Source: Vulgatibacter incomptus (GTDB lineage Bacteria > Myxococcota > Myxococcia > Myxococcales > Vulgatibacteraceae). From it: 64,000 nucleotides of DNA. The stretch spans positions 676,001 through 740,000 of the forward strand of contig NZ_CP012332.1 of NCBI RefSeq assembly GCF_001263175.1. The letters are read 5' to 3'. The notes beneath the pieces were generated by a model that was not told the DNA's origin, made no database searches, and saw only the letters and a list, made by a program, of their open reading frames with translations. The translations under genes and the position numbers were made by a program. Below are positions 34,571-46,376 of this stretch, one piece after another; the stretch's first letter is position 1; every line of letters starts with the position of its first letter.

Positions 34571-36162
34571 CAGTGGGCCCGCTCCAGCCCCCCCTTGCGG
34601 AAGGCGCGGAACCTCGTCCACTCGCTCAGGCGGTAGCCCGTGTAGCGGCCCAGGAGCAGCAGGATCGCCATGGTGACGAGGTGGATCTCGGGGAAGGTGA
34701 AGACGAAGTGCTGGAGGCTCTCGTTCGCGATCACCCAGTAGCCGCTGGTGGCCACGACCATGGTGCCGGCGACGAGCTTCGCGGCGTTTCGAGGGCCCTC
34801 CTCGACGATGGCGATGGAGAGGCGCTCGATGGTCATCGTGATGATCACGATGGGGAAGAGCGCGATCGAGAACGCCTTGTCGCTGCCCAGGTGCTCCGCC
34901 GAGATCATCAGCCCGGCGATGATCAGGATCACCAGGGTGAGGAGGAAGGAGAGGCGTGGCACCATCAGGAGCTGGGCGCGGTTCAGCAGGTGCCGCCCCA
35001 CGTAGCCCACGGCGACCACGAGGCCGAAGAGGACCAGGCCCCAGGGGACCCCGGACTCCCGGAAGGCGAGGGAGATCAGGATCGGCATGAAGGTGCCGAA
35101 GGTGGGCACGCCGATCAGGTTGCGGAAGATCGTCACCACCAGCGCGCCGAGGGGCACGAGGAGGAGGACCTGGAAGAGCAGGCGGGTCTTCACCGGGAGT
35201 GAATAGAGCGAGAGCTTGTCGAGGAGCCGGTCCGACTTCTCGATCTTGCGCTGGTAGATCTGAAACTGCGCCTCGCGCTCCCGGAGCATCGAGACCTTGA
35301 GCGAGGCCCTCTCGACCCCCACCGGATCGAGGGGCGCGGCGTCGCCGACGTGGAGGACCAGGCGCTCGCCCAGGGGCTGATCCAGCCCGAAAAGCGGATC
35401 CATCGGCCAGAAGCGCCCGTCCAATCGCGCCTCGACCCAGTGGGTGACCTCCGCGCTCCCCTTCTCCGACAGGGCGACGCCGGCGACGACCTGCGCCGGG
35501 ATCCCTACCGCACGGAGAAGGGCCACCTCGGCGCGGGCCTTGCCGTGGCTGCCGCCCCGCTCACGCTGGAGCACGGCGAGGGCGTCCTGGGGGCCGTCGT
35601 GGCCGTCGGTGGTCTCCACGTCGCCCACGATGAACTCGTGGATCTGGCGGACGGCCTGTGCGCGATCCGCCCGAGAGATCGCGAGCTCCTCGAGGAGGGA
35701 CGCGACCTGCTCGGCGTCGCTCTGGATCGCCTCCTCGGGGGAGAGGAGCGGCGCGAGCTGCCGGGCCTCCGCCTCGCCCATGGGCGGGAGCGACTTCGGC
35801 AGCTCCGTGTGTGGCGAGGGGAGGAGCTGGGCCGAGAAGCGGTAGGTGAGGCGCGAGCCGTCGTCGAGCTTGCCGAGAGCGACCGCGACGCGGTTGCCCT
35901 CGCGGGGGCGGATGAAGAAGCGCATCCCCTCCGCCGAGACGCGCTCGTCGTAGATCCGCTGACCTGGGCCGTCGGCCGGGAGGAAGAAGGTGATCCGGGT
36001 CTTGTCGTCGGGGTTGGTGAGCCGGACCTCCATCTGCACCGACCAGCGGTCGGGCGCGGGTTTGGGGACCAGCTCGTAGCCCAGACCGATCACCTTGTAG
36101 GCGATGAGGCCGGCGGCGATGAGGATGAAGCCGACTGCGACGGCGATGAGGCGCGAAGACAC
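34570..36162 (-). CDS. Inactive transglutaminase fused to seven transmembrane helices
   Basis: 530 residues. One N-terminal helix (about 5-25) and a periplasmic beta/transglutaminase region (40-260) precede a C-terminal block of about seven helices (from residue 320: LLFQVLLLVPLGALVVTIF and VPTFGTFMPILISLAF onward). In the transglutaminase domain the catalytic Cys position is Ser205 (GGSHGKARAEVALLRAVGIP), while VTHWVEARLDGRFWPMDP keeps His and Asp. This matches the known family of inactive transglutaminases with 7TM, which pairs with an ATP-grasp partner. It heads the operon; the S41 protease gene ends 98 bases upstream. Confidence 0.88.
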   Translation of the reverse strand: MSSRLIAVAVGFILIAAGLIAYKVIGLGYELVPKPAPDRWSVQMEVRLTNPDDKTRITFFLPADGPGQRIYDERVSAEGMRFFIRPREGNRVAVALGKLDDGSRLTYRFSAQLLPSPHTELPKSLPPMGEAEARQLAPLLSPEEAIQSDAEQVASLLEELAISRADRAQAVRQIHEFIVGDVETTDGHDGPQDALAVLQRERGGSHGKARAEVALLRAVGIPAQVVAGVALSEKGSAEVTHWVEARLDGRFWPMDPLFGLDQPLGERLVLHVGDAAPLDPVGVERASLKVSMLREREAQFQIYQRKIEKSDRLLDKLSLYSLPVKTRLLFQVLLLVPLGALVVTIFRNLIGVPTFGTFMPILISLAFRESGVPWGLVLFGLVVAVGYVGRHLLNRAQLLMVPRLSFLLTLVILIIAGLMISAEHLGSDKAFSIALFPIVIITMTIERLSIAIVEEGPRNAAKLVAGTMVVATSGYWVIANESLQHFVFTFPEIHLVTMAILLLLGRYTGYRLSEWTRFRAFRKGGLERAH

Positions 36163-36260
36163 GGGTGGATTATCTCACAACTCGAAGCACGCTGCGCGAA
36201 ACGCCCGCACCCCGCCGGCTTCTTCTTCGAGCCGTGTAGGGTGCGGGCGTACGTGCGAGC

Positions 36261-39200
36261 CTACGGATGAGGCGTCGGCGCGGGGATCGCCGCTGCGGCC
36301 TTCGGCTCGACGCTCGCCGGAGCATCGGCGGCCTTTCGCCTCAGGACGGAGATCGCCTGCCGGCTCGCGACCTCGCTGCCGTCGCGGGCCACTACCACCA
36401 CGTGGTTTGCGCCTTCCTTGAGGGGGAACTCGGCCTTGATCCGCAGGGGGCTGCCGTCCTTCGCCCCTGGGGCGAAGAAGACCTTCTTGTCGTTCACGAA
36501 GACGTAGACGTCGCGGAGCTGCGGATCGAGGACCGTCCCGCTCAGCGTGTAGCGCGTGCCGTCCACCGCGATGCCGCCGGTGGAGGTGTCGACGTCCAGG
36601 CGGATCTCCGGGGGCACGCGGCCGAGGGCGAGGCCGACGTTTGCGAACGAGGGCTTTCCGCCGTCGACGACCTTCTGGTCGGAGCCGAGCTTCACGAAGC
36701 CGATCCGCCCCTTCTGCCACTCCACGCGGGCCCAGCCCTCGAGGCGGCCGTCCACGGGGAGCGAGGCTCCCTTGCCCGCCGTGGCAAGCACCAGCGCGTC
36801 GTCAAGGGGCGCGGCCCGCACGACGATCTCCTTGTCCTGCTGGGGCCGGACGAAGCCCTTGGCCGCCTGGACGAGCAGCGGATCGCTGGTCACCGGGATC
36901 TCGAGCTTCTCCACCACGATCTCCTCGAGCTTCTCGTCGAAGACCAGGAGCTGGACGGGCATGGTCGGCTCGGCGTAGCCGGCCTTGAGCTCGAGCTCGA
37001 AGGTCGCCCGGGCGGTGGCGCCGGGGGCGAGCTCGCCGAGCTTCTGCCGGCCCTTCTCGATGAAGATCTTCTCGTTGCCCTTGTTCTTGATGGAGGCGTA
37101 GGTGGTCTCGCTGCTCACACCGGCGCCGACGTTCTTCACGTCGACCACGAGCGAGAGCTTCTGGCCCGGCCGGCTGCGGCCGTCACCGCTGCCGCTGCGC
37201 TCCACCACCTGCCAGCCGTAGGCGAAGCGCGGCTTGGCGAGCTCCGCCACGTTGATCTCGCTGCGGACGTCGTCGAAGGCGTGCCCGTCGGCGTCCTGGA
37301 GCTTGACCACCACGGCGTCCCGCCGCGAGGCCAGCGCCTTCGGCAGCTCCACGGTCGCGGTCCAGCGCTTGGTCTGGCCGGGTCCGACGCTGCCGATCAG
37401 GAACTCGCGGCGGTCGAGGAGCGGGTTGCCTTCGCTCTCGGTCCAGGCCCGGAGGCGGTGGATCGGCGCGTCGCCCTGGTTCGTCACCGAGAGCACGAGA
37501 TCCAGCTTGTCGCCTGCGTGGGACACGGAGGAGGGCGCGGGCTGCAGGGTCGCGACCACCTTCGGCGCCTTCGCGCCGGCAGCCGCAGGGGCCTTCGTCC
37601 AGTCGACGCCGAGGTTGGCGATCGCCTTGTCGATTCGACCCTCTTCCTCGGCGGAGCGGCCGTTCACGAACGGCGTCATCTTGGCGAGGATCTGCGAGCG
37701 CGTGCCGAACGGGGCCGCGCCGAGCAGATCGCGGGCGAAGCGCACCTGGTAGTCCTCGACGAAGTCGTCGGAGAGCTCCTCCTCCTCCGCATCCTCGTCG
37801 TCGAGCGCCGCCTCGCCGTCCTTGGTCTTGGGCTCGTCGCGCAGGTAGCGCAGCGAGTAGAGCGGCTTCTGGTCGGGGTCGTTCTTCTTCGCCTCGGGGC
37901 GCTCGGTCGGCTCCTTGGCGAAGAGATCGGCCGGGTTCGAGAGGTGCCGGTCGAGATCCTGCTCGCGCATGGTGCGGATCGGCGCGAAGGCGCTCACGGC
38001 GTCCTTGTCCACCCGCGAGGCTACGAGCTCGACGTCCGGCGTGATCCCCGTCTCCTGGATCGAGACGTCGCCGGGGGTGAGGTACTGCGCGATCGTGAGC
38101 TTGAGCGCCGACTGGTCGGGGAAGTCGTAGAGCACCTGCACCGAGCCCTTGCCGAAGGAGGTGCGGCCCACGATCACCGCGCGGTCGAGGTTCTTGAGCG
38201 CGCCGGCGACGATCTCGCTGGCGGAGGCGGAGCCGCCGTTCACGAGCACGGCGAGGGGGAGGTTCTTCTCGAGGTCGGGGTTCCCCTGGTCGGTGGCCTT
38301 CTTCACCTCGCGCAGCTTGTTGCTCATGCCCACGGTGGTGACGATCGTGCCGGAGTCGACGAAGGTGTCGGAGACCTGGATCGCCTGCTCGAGGAGGCCG
38401 CCGGGGTTGCCGCGGAGGTCGATCACCAGGCCCGCGAGCTTTCCGCCGGCCTCGGTCTTGAGGTCGCGGATCGCGGCCTGGAGGTCGCGCGACGTGTTGC
38501 CCTGGAAGCCCTTGAGGCGGACGTAGCCGATCTTGTTGGTGAGGAGCTTCGAGACCACCGACTCGATCTCGATCCGGGCGCGGGGGAGCTCCATCAGCTT
38601 GGGCTCGGCCCAGCCCTTGCGCTGCAGGAGCACCTTGATCTTGGAGCCCGGCTTGCCGCGGAGCCTCTCCGCCGCCTCGGTGACGTCCATGTTCACGGTG
38701 GACTCGCCGGCGATCTGGAGGATCTTGTCCTTCGGCTTGATCCCGTACTTGGAGGCCGGGGTCGGGTTCTCCTTGGTCCCCTTGAGGACCTTCACCACGG
38801 TGAGCTCGCCGTCCTTCATCGCGATGATGAAGCCGAGGCCGCCGAACTCGCCCTTGGTGGAGAGCTTCATCTCCTTGAAGTATTCGGGCTTGAGCAGGAC
38901 CGAGTGCGGGTCGAGGGAGGAGAGCATCCCGTTGACGAGGGCGTACTCGACGTTGCGGAGCTCGTCGGCGGTGTGGCCCTTGTCCAGGTTCTTCTGGACG
39001 AAGCCCATGATCTGCCCGAGCCGCAGGCTCATCTTGAAGATCGAGTCGACGTCCGCGATCGAGAACGTCGCGGACTTGCCGCCGACGTTCACCTTGAGCT
39101 CGCCGGAGTCGACGTCGCCGTCCACCATGACCTCGGGCACCTGCTTCTCGACCGCATCGAGGCTGTCGATCAGCATCTGCTTCGGCTGGATCCGGCTGGG

Positions 39201-39404
39201 GTCGAAGTAGTTCTCCTTCACCTGGAGGACCACCCGGTTGAAGACCTTCAGAGACGCGAGGTCGGGGGTCTCGTCGGCCGCTGGGGAGGAGGGCTCGGCC
39301 CTCGCCTCGGAGAGGAACGGAGCGGCCAGGCGATCCCCGGCCGAAAATCCCCAGGCCCCGATGAGGGCAAGGAGGGCGGCCGCGCGGGCGGCAAATCGAA
39401 TCAT
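36261..39404 (-). CDS. Large S41 C-terminal-processing protease with extra beta domains
   Basis: 1047 residues from the ATG at 39404, with a signal (AARAAALLALIGAWGFSAGD). The N-terminal half is a CtpA/Prc-type protease: a PDZ region (GEFGGLGFIIAMKDGELTVV, YGIKPKDKILQIAGE), GLVIDLRGNPGGLLEQAI, the nucleophile Ser in GGSASASEIVAGAL and Lys in SFGKGSVQVLYDFP. An acidic linker (DDEDAEEEELSDDF) leads to two CARDB-like beta domains (about 690-900) and a final beta sandwich. Usual Ctp enzymes are 400-500 residues, so the C-terminal extension is large. The following operon is on the same strand; shared transcription is possible. Confidence 0.88.
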   Translation of the reverse strand: MIRFAARAAALLALIGAWGFSAGDRLAAPFLSEARAEPSSPAADETPDLASLKVFNRVVLQVKENYFDPSRIQPKQMLIDSLDAVEKQVPEVMVDGDVDSGELKVNVGGKSATFSIADVDSIFKMSLRLGQIMGFVQKNLDKGHTADELRNVEYALVNGMLSSLDPHSVLLKPEYFKEMKLSTKGEFGGLGFIIAMKDGELTVVKVLKGTKENPTPASKYGIKPKDKILQIAGESTVNMDVTEAAERLRGKPGSKIKVLLQRKGWAEPKLMELPRARIEIESVVSKLLTNKIGYVRLKGFQGNTSRDLQAAIRDLKTEAGGKLAGLVIDLRGNPGGLLEQAIQVSDTFVDSGTIVTTVGMSNKLREVKKATDQGNPDLEKNLPLAVLVNGGSASASEIVAGALKNLDRAVIVGRTSFGKGSVQVLYDFPDQSALKLTIAQYLTPGDVSIQETGITPDVELVASRVDKDAVSAFAPIRTMREQDLDRHLSNPADLFAKEPTERPEAKKNDPDQKPLYSLRYLRDEPKTKDGEAALDDEDAEEEELSDDFVEDYQVRFARDLLGAAPFGTRSQILAKMTPFVNGRSAEEEGRIDKAIANLGVDWTKAPAAAGAKAPKVVATLQPAPSSVSHAGDKLDLVLSVTNQGDAPIHRLRAWTESEGNPLLDRREFLIGSVGPGQTKRWTATVELPKALASRRDAVVVKLQDADGHAFDDVRSEINVAELAKPRFAYGWQVVERSGSGDGRSRPGQKLSLVVDVKNVGAGVSSETTYASIKNKGNEKIFIEKGRQKLGELAPGATARATFELELKAGYAEPTMPVQLLVFDEKLEEIVVEKLEIPVTSDPLLVQAAKGFVRPQQDKEIVVRAAPLDDALVLATAGKGASLPVDGRLEGWARVEWQKGRIGFVKLGSDQKVVDGGKPSFANVGLALGRVPPEIRLDVDTSTGGIAVDGTRYTLSGTVLDPQLRDVYVFVNDKKVFFAPGAKDGSPLRIKAEFPLKEGANHVVVVARDGSEVASRQAISVLRRKAADAPASVEPKAAAAIPAPTPHP

Positions 39405-39622
39405 CCTGGGGCTCCCGGCAATTGCTAGGGATGCGGCGCACGGGACCAACGCCCCGTGGCACGGATCATAGGCAGCCGATCGACCGCCCTCAAGCAACAA
39501 GACGGCCGATCCGCTGGTTTCGACGATCTTCTCGCCGGGCCCGCGCAACGAGGGCGAGGGCTCGGACTCGGCTTCGAACACCCCGAGTCGGAAAATCGAT
39601 CCAGGCGGACGCAGAGCGAGCC

Positions 39623-39646
39623 AGGAGCCGGCTGAAATGGGCTCCT
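39623..39646 (-). terminator. Hairpin at the 3' end of gshB
   Basis: AGGAGCC (39623-39629) and GGCTCCT (39640-39646) form a 7-bp stem that overlaps the gshB stop codon at 39645. There is no U-tract, so it may stabilise the transcript end rather than terminate. The gap 39405-39622, upstream of the S41 protease, shows no other feature. Confidence 0.35.
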
Positions 39647-40583
39647 AGCGCTGGGCCCGGCGCTCCGTCCATTCGACCACGCGGGCACAGGCGCCCGGGC
39701 CGTCCAGCGCCTCGATCTCCTGGATCCCGGTGGGCGAGGTGACGTTCACCTCGGTGAGCTTGCCGCCGATCACGTCGAGGCCCACGAAGACGAGGCCGTC
39801 GGCCCGGAGCTTCGGCGCAACGGTCCGCACGATTCGCCAGTCGGCCTCGTCGAGGGCCGTGCGCTCCGCCGTGCCCCCGAGGTGGAGGTTGTTCCGCTCC
39901 TCGCCAGGGCCGTGAACGCGCAGGATCGCGCCGAGGGGCTCGCCGTCGAGGAGGAGGATGCGCTTGTCGCCCTCCTTGGCCTCCGGGAGGTAGGCCTGCG
40001 CCTCGGTGCGGCTCCCGCCCGCGGTGGCCACCTCGATCAGCGCGTCCAGGCCCCGCATGCCCGCCTGGGCGAAGAGGATCCCGGAGCCCGCGTGCCCGTT
40101 CGGCGGCTTGAGCACCGCCTCGCCGTGCTCCTCCACGAAGCGGCGCACGAGGCGCCGGTTCGACGAGACCAGCGTGGGCGGGCAGAGCTCGGGGAAGCAG
40201 AGGGCGTAGAGCTTCTCGTTGGCCCCGCGGACGCCGGTCGGGTCGTTCACGACGAGGCAGCGCGAGCGGTCGACCCGATCGAGGATCCACGTCGCCTCGA
40301 GGTAGGCCTCGTCGAAGGGCGGATCGGTGCGGAGCCAGACCACCGGGAAGGCCGAGACCTCCCGGAGGACCGGCTCCGAGAGCCAGGCGAAGATCGCCGG
40401 CGCAGGCCGCACCTCCACCTGCCGCGCCACGACGAAAGGGCTTCCGCCCACGAGCGAGAGGTCGCGCGACTCGGCGAACCATAGGGAGTGGCCACGGGCC
40501 TGGAAGGCGCGCATGAGCGCGTAGGTGGTGTCCTTGTCCGGCGCGACCCGCTCGAGCGGATCCATCAGGAAGAGCAGCTCCAT
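39645..40583 (-). CDS. gshB: Glutathione synthetase
   Basis: 312 residues, close to E. coli GshB (316). MELLFLMDPLERVAPDKDTT is the typical start, and the ATG at 40583 has GGAG upstream. WLRTDPPFDEAYLEATWILD, VLKPPNGHAGSGI, LLDGEPLGAILRVHGPGEER, NNLHLGGTAERTALDEADW and GLDVIGGKLTEVNVTSPTG are the ATP-grasp and glutathione-binding segments. It joins gamma-glutamylcysteine and glycine. It is divergent from gshA across 353 bases, so the pathway is encoded in one locus. Confidence 0.96.
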   Translation of the reverse strand: MELLFLMDPLERVAPDKDTTYALMRAFQARGHSLWFAESRDLSLVGGSPFVVARQVEVRPAPAIFAWLSEPVLREVSAFPVVWLRTDPPFDEAYLEATWILDRVDRSRCLVVNDPTGVRGANEKLYALCFPELCPPTLVSSNRRLVRRFVEEHGEAVLKPPNGHAGSGILFAQAGMRGLDALIEVATAGGSRTEAQAYLPEAKEGDKRILLLDGEPLGAILRVHGPGEERNNLHLGGTAERTALDEADWRIVRTVAPKLRADGLVFVGLDVIGGKLTEVNVTSPTGIQEIEALDGPGACARVVEWTERRAQR

Positions 40584-40936
40584 GAGCTCCAACCTCTCGC
40601 GAAGAGCGTCCTCCACACGGGGTGGAGGGGATGAGCCTTCATAGCGTTCGGCGCCGCCGTGCGCGAGGGAGACTGCGCCGCGCGACCTGGCCAACGTGCA
40701 GATCCACGCGGCGCCGCGCGCGGGGGCGGCGGATGGCCCACCCCCCGAATGGGGGGAGGAGCCTGCGGCGAATCATGGGCCCGGCGGCCGGAAAGCCGGT
40801 TGCGGCCCCGCGAGCGGGTCGCCATAACCCCCGGAGCCCGGCTGTTCTCCCGGCGCCGATTTTCGTGCGACCAGCCTGCGGGCCACGCATCCAAGCGACA
40901 CCCAGACCCTTTCCGGCCCTCGCCGGCAGGAAGCCC
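40584..40936. other. Divergent gshB-gshA intergenic region
   Basis: 353 bases with no gene that I can support. It contains a G/C hairpin with arms CCCCCC (40741-40746) and GGGGGG (40751-40756). Promoters for both genes must lie here but no hexamer pair with good spacing stands out. AGGAAG is the gshA ribosome-binding site. Confidence 0.5.
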
Positions 40937-42289
40937 ATGTCCCTCGACCTCGACAAAGACTCTTCCCCGCCGATCACCTCCGTCGACGATCTGGTCGCCC
41001 GCCTCCGGCGCTCGGAGCGGCCGCGGGCCGACTGGAAGGTCGGCATGGAGCACGAGCTCATCGGAATGGTCGACGGCGGGCCGGTGCCCTACGAGGGCCT
41101 CCGCAGCATCCGCGGGGTCCTCGAGCGCTTCGGGCGCTTCGGCTACGAGCCCTACGCCGAGGAGGGGAAGGTCATCGCCGCCAGGAGGCCCGACATGACC
41201 CTCACGCTGGAGCCCGGCGGCCAGTTCGAGCTCGCCGGCAGGCCGTTCGGCTGCGCGCACGCGAGCCGCGAGGAGATCCTCCACCACACGGCGCAGATCA
41301 AGGCGGTAGGCCAGGAGCTCGGGATCCGCTGGCTGGGCGTGGGCTACCGGCCCTTCGGGACCCCTGCCGAGATGCCGTGGATGCCGAAGACCCGCTACGA
41401 CGTCATGCGGGCCTATCTGCCGACCCGGGGGAAGCGGGCGGTGGACATGATGCTGATGACCGCCACGGTCCAGGCGAACTACGACTTCTCCTCCGAGGAG
41501 GACATGGTCCGCAAGATGCGGGCCGGCATGAGCGTCTCGCCGCTGGTGAGCGCGATGTACGCCAACTCCTTCCTCGTGAACGGGAAGGACTCGGGCTACG
41601 CCACCTTCCGCTACGACGTGTGGAACGAGGTGGATCCGGATCGCTGCGGGCTCCTGCCCTTCGTCTTCGAGGAGGACTTCGGCTACCGGCGCTGGGTCGA
41701 GTACGCCCTCGACGTGCCGATGTTCTTCGTGCGCCGCAAGGGCCGGTACCTGCCCGCCTCCCACCTGACCTTCCGCCGCTACATGAAGGAGGGCCTGGAG
41801 GAGCACCGCGCCACCATCGGCGACTTCGAGGATCACCTCACCACGCTCTTCCCGGAGCTCCGGCTCAAGAGCGTGATCGAGGTCCGCGGCGCCGACGTGG
41901 GGAGCACTGAGCTCAACGCGGCGCTCCCGGCGCTGTGGAAGGGGATCTTCTACGACGACGGTGCCCTGGACGCCGCCGATCGGCTGCTGGCCGGCATGGC
42001 CTTCTCCGAGCGCATGCAGCTCCAGAGGGACGTCGCCCGGCACGGCCTGCGCGCCTCGTGCTCGAAGGGCCACGTCCTCGACCTGGCCCGTGAGCTCTAC
42101 GCCATCGCCTCCGAGGGGCTGAAGAACCAGGCCTGCCCCCACCTCGACGAGTCCGACGAGCGGGCGGAGCTGCGGGCGCTGGAGCCCATCCTCGAGAGCG
42201 GCCGAGCGCCCGTCGACGTGTGGCGCGAGCGGTGGCACGGGGATCTCGGCCAGGATCCCGCCAAGCTCATCGCCGCGATGGCGTATTAG
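40937..42289 (+). CDS. gshA: Glutamate-cysteine ligase (plant/alphaproteobacterial type)
   Basis: 450 residues from the ATG at 40937. The family is shown by WKVGMEHELIGM, LTLEPGGQFELAG, EMPWMPKTRYDVMRAYLPTR, MLMTATVQANYDFSSEEDM, PLVSAMYANSFLVNG and RLKSVIEVRGADVG. It carries out ATP-dependent formation of gamma-glutamylcysteine, the first step of glutathione synthesis. This is the class found in plants and alphaproteobacteria, not the E. coli type. Located divergent from gshB; the 3' end converges with an amidinotransferase-fold gene through a large hairpin. Confidence 0.95.
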   Translation: MSLDLDKDSSPPITSVDDLVARLRRSERPRADWKVGMEHELIGMVDGGPVPYEGLRSIRGVLERFGRFGYEPYAEEGKVIAARRPDMTLTLEPGGQFELAGRPFGCAHASREEILHHTAQIKAVGQELGIRWLGVGYRPFGTPAEMPWMPKTRYDVMRAYLPTRGKRAVDMMLMTATVQANYDFSSEEDMVRKMRAGMSVSPLVSAMYANSFLVNGKDSGYATFRYDVWNEVDPDRCGLLPFVFEEDFGYRRWVEYALDVPMFFVRRKGRYLPASHLTFRRYMKEGLEEHRATIGDFEDHLTTLFPELRLKSVIEVRGADVGSTELNAALPALWKGIFYDDGALDAADRLLAGMAFSERMQLQRDVARHGLRASCSKGHVLDLARELYAIASEGLKNQACPHLDESDERAELRALEPILESGRAPVDVWRERWHGDLGQDPAKLIAAMAY

Positions 42290-42293
42290 GAGA

Positions 42294-42325
42294 GCCGGTT
42301 GCGGCGACTCTGCCGCGGAACCGGC
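42294..42325. terminator. Hairpin between convergent gshA and amidinotransferase-fold genes
   Basis: GCCGGTTGCGGC (42294-42305) pairs with GCCGC plus AACCGGC (42312-42325), with a two-base bulge and a six-base loop; outer AGGAG/CTCCT arms extend it to both stop codons. It fills the 45-base gap between convergent genes and could act on both strands. No U-run is present. Confidence 0.6.
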
Positions 42326-42334
42326 AACTGGCTC

Positions 42335-43480
42335 CTAGCCGCGGCGTCGGCCCTCGAAGTAGGCGGGGTCGACCGAGAGCTTCTCGGGGAGGCGGTCGCG
42401 GCGACGCAGGGCCTCCTCCCGCCGGACGCTGAACCGCAGGGGGAAGCGGGGCGGCAGCTCGAGGTTCTTCGGGAGGTAGAGCGTGGCGCAGGCGGGCCCT
42501 CCGCCGGCCTTGCCGAAGAGCTCGAAGAGCGGCACGCGCAGGGTGCGCAGGCCCAGCGACTCCAGGGACTCGACGAAGGCGGCGCTCACGCCGTCGGGCA
42601 CCAGGACGCCATTTTCCACCTGACGTGAATTGCCCGCGTACTTCTCGACCGCGTCGTCCCTGCCGATCGGTACGATCGCTCCAGCGCCGAGGCGGGACTC
42701 CACCCGGGCGCTCCCTTCGCCCCAGAGGCCGCCCGGATAGTGGACGAGCTTCGCACCGTCAATGCCGGGCCGCGCGCCGAAGTGCACCGTGTCTCCGTGG
42801 AAGTGCGGGTAGACGAGCTCGGCGAAGACGCGGGCGTCTTCGGGCACGCCGGCGAAGTCCGCTGCGCGCTCCACGCCCTCGCGTGACGAGCGCATGGTCT
42901 TGGGGCCGCTGGCGCCGTCGTAGTGGCCGGAGACGGTGTAGGTGAGGACGACCTTCTCGCCCACCACCGCGACGTCGGCCATCCCCTCCCAGCGGTGGGG
43001 GTTCGCCTCGACGGAGAGCTCGTATCCCCCGGCCTCGGCCATCGACTCCAGGAGCCGCAGGTAATAGGGCTGCTCAGCGAGGCGGTGGGTGAGCATGTTG
43101 GGCATCAGGGCGCGGAGCTTCCGTCCCTCCACCACTACCCACGGTCCGTTTGCGGCGAAGACACGGCCGGTGAGGATCTCGTCCATGTTGCCGAGGGCCT
43201 CGCCGCCGCCCTCGGCGCGGATGGTGCCGTCGGCCTCGACCCGGAGGTCGCCTTTGCCGAGGAACGGCTCATCCTCCGCCTCGAAGTCGAAGATCGCGTC
43301 GCCGCCGAAGTCGACGATCCCCTCGCAGATCCGCAGCCACTCGTCGTAGGCCTCGCGCGGCGAATACTCGAGGAAGGTGACCTCGCTCTTGTAGTTCGCG
43401 CCGGCCTTGTTGAGGGTCGCGGCGACGGGCGGGCGGACCGCCAGCAGCGGGCCGTAGACGTTGCGAAGTGCGTTCGACAT
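42335..43480 (-). CDS. Amidinotransferase/arginine-deiminase-fold enzyme
   Basis: 381 residues from the ATG at 43480, with GGGAGGGG upstream. The pentein fold of the guanidine-modifying superfamily is suggested by VDFGGDAIFDFEAED, GRVFAANGPWVVV, FAELVYPHFHGDTVHFG (catalytic His segment) and the C-terminal GGGPACATLYLPKNL with the nucleophile Cys. Members include dimethylargininase and agmatine or arginine deiminases; the sequence is divergent enough that the substrate cannot be named. It is upstream of no other gene on its strand; alaS ends 84 bases upstream. Confidence 0.75.
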   Translation of the reverse strand: MSNALRNVYGPLLAVRPPVAATLNKAGANYKSEVTFLEYSPREAYDEWLRICEGIVDFGGDAIFDFEAEDEPFLGKGDLRVEADGTIRAEGGGEALGNMDEILTGRVFAANGPWVVVEGRKLRALMPNMLTHRLAEQPYYLRLLESMAEAGGYELSVEANPHRWEGMADVAVVGEKVVLTYTVSGHYDGASGPKTMRSSREGVERAADFAGVPEDARVFAELVYPHFHGDTVHFGARPGIDGAKLVHYPGGLWGEGSARVESRLGAGAIVPIGRDDAVEKYAGNSRQVENGVLVPDGVSAAFVESLESLGLRTLRVPLFELFGKAGGGPACATLYLPKNLELPPRFPLRFSVRREEALRRRDRLPEKLSVDPAYFEGRRRG

Positions 43481-43564
43481 CTTGCCCCTCCCGGGCATGT
43501 TCGCGCGCCCCCTCCGCCAGGAGCGGGGCGCGCCTGTTCACGGGGCGTGCAGCCGCCTTCGAGG

Positions 43565-46264
<2,700 letters not shown>

Positions 46265-46376
46265 GAGGGACCTTGGTGGGCTGTTCGCAGCGCGAAGGCG
46301 CGTCGGAATCGAAGGCCTGTGCGTAACCGAGGCCGATTGCCGCGTCAATGACGTGCAAAGAGACGGTAGAGCGAGT

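Noticed and set aside
36267-39428. Over 1000-codon open frame opposite the S41 protease
   Set aside because: Same mirror effect; the minus strand encodes recognisable protease motifs and a signal peptide.
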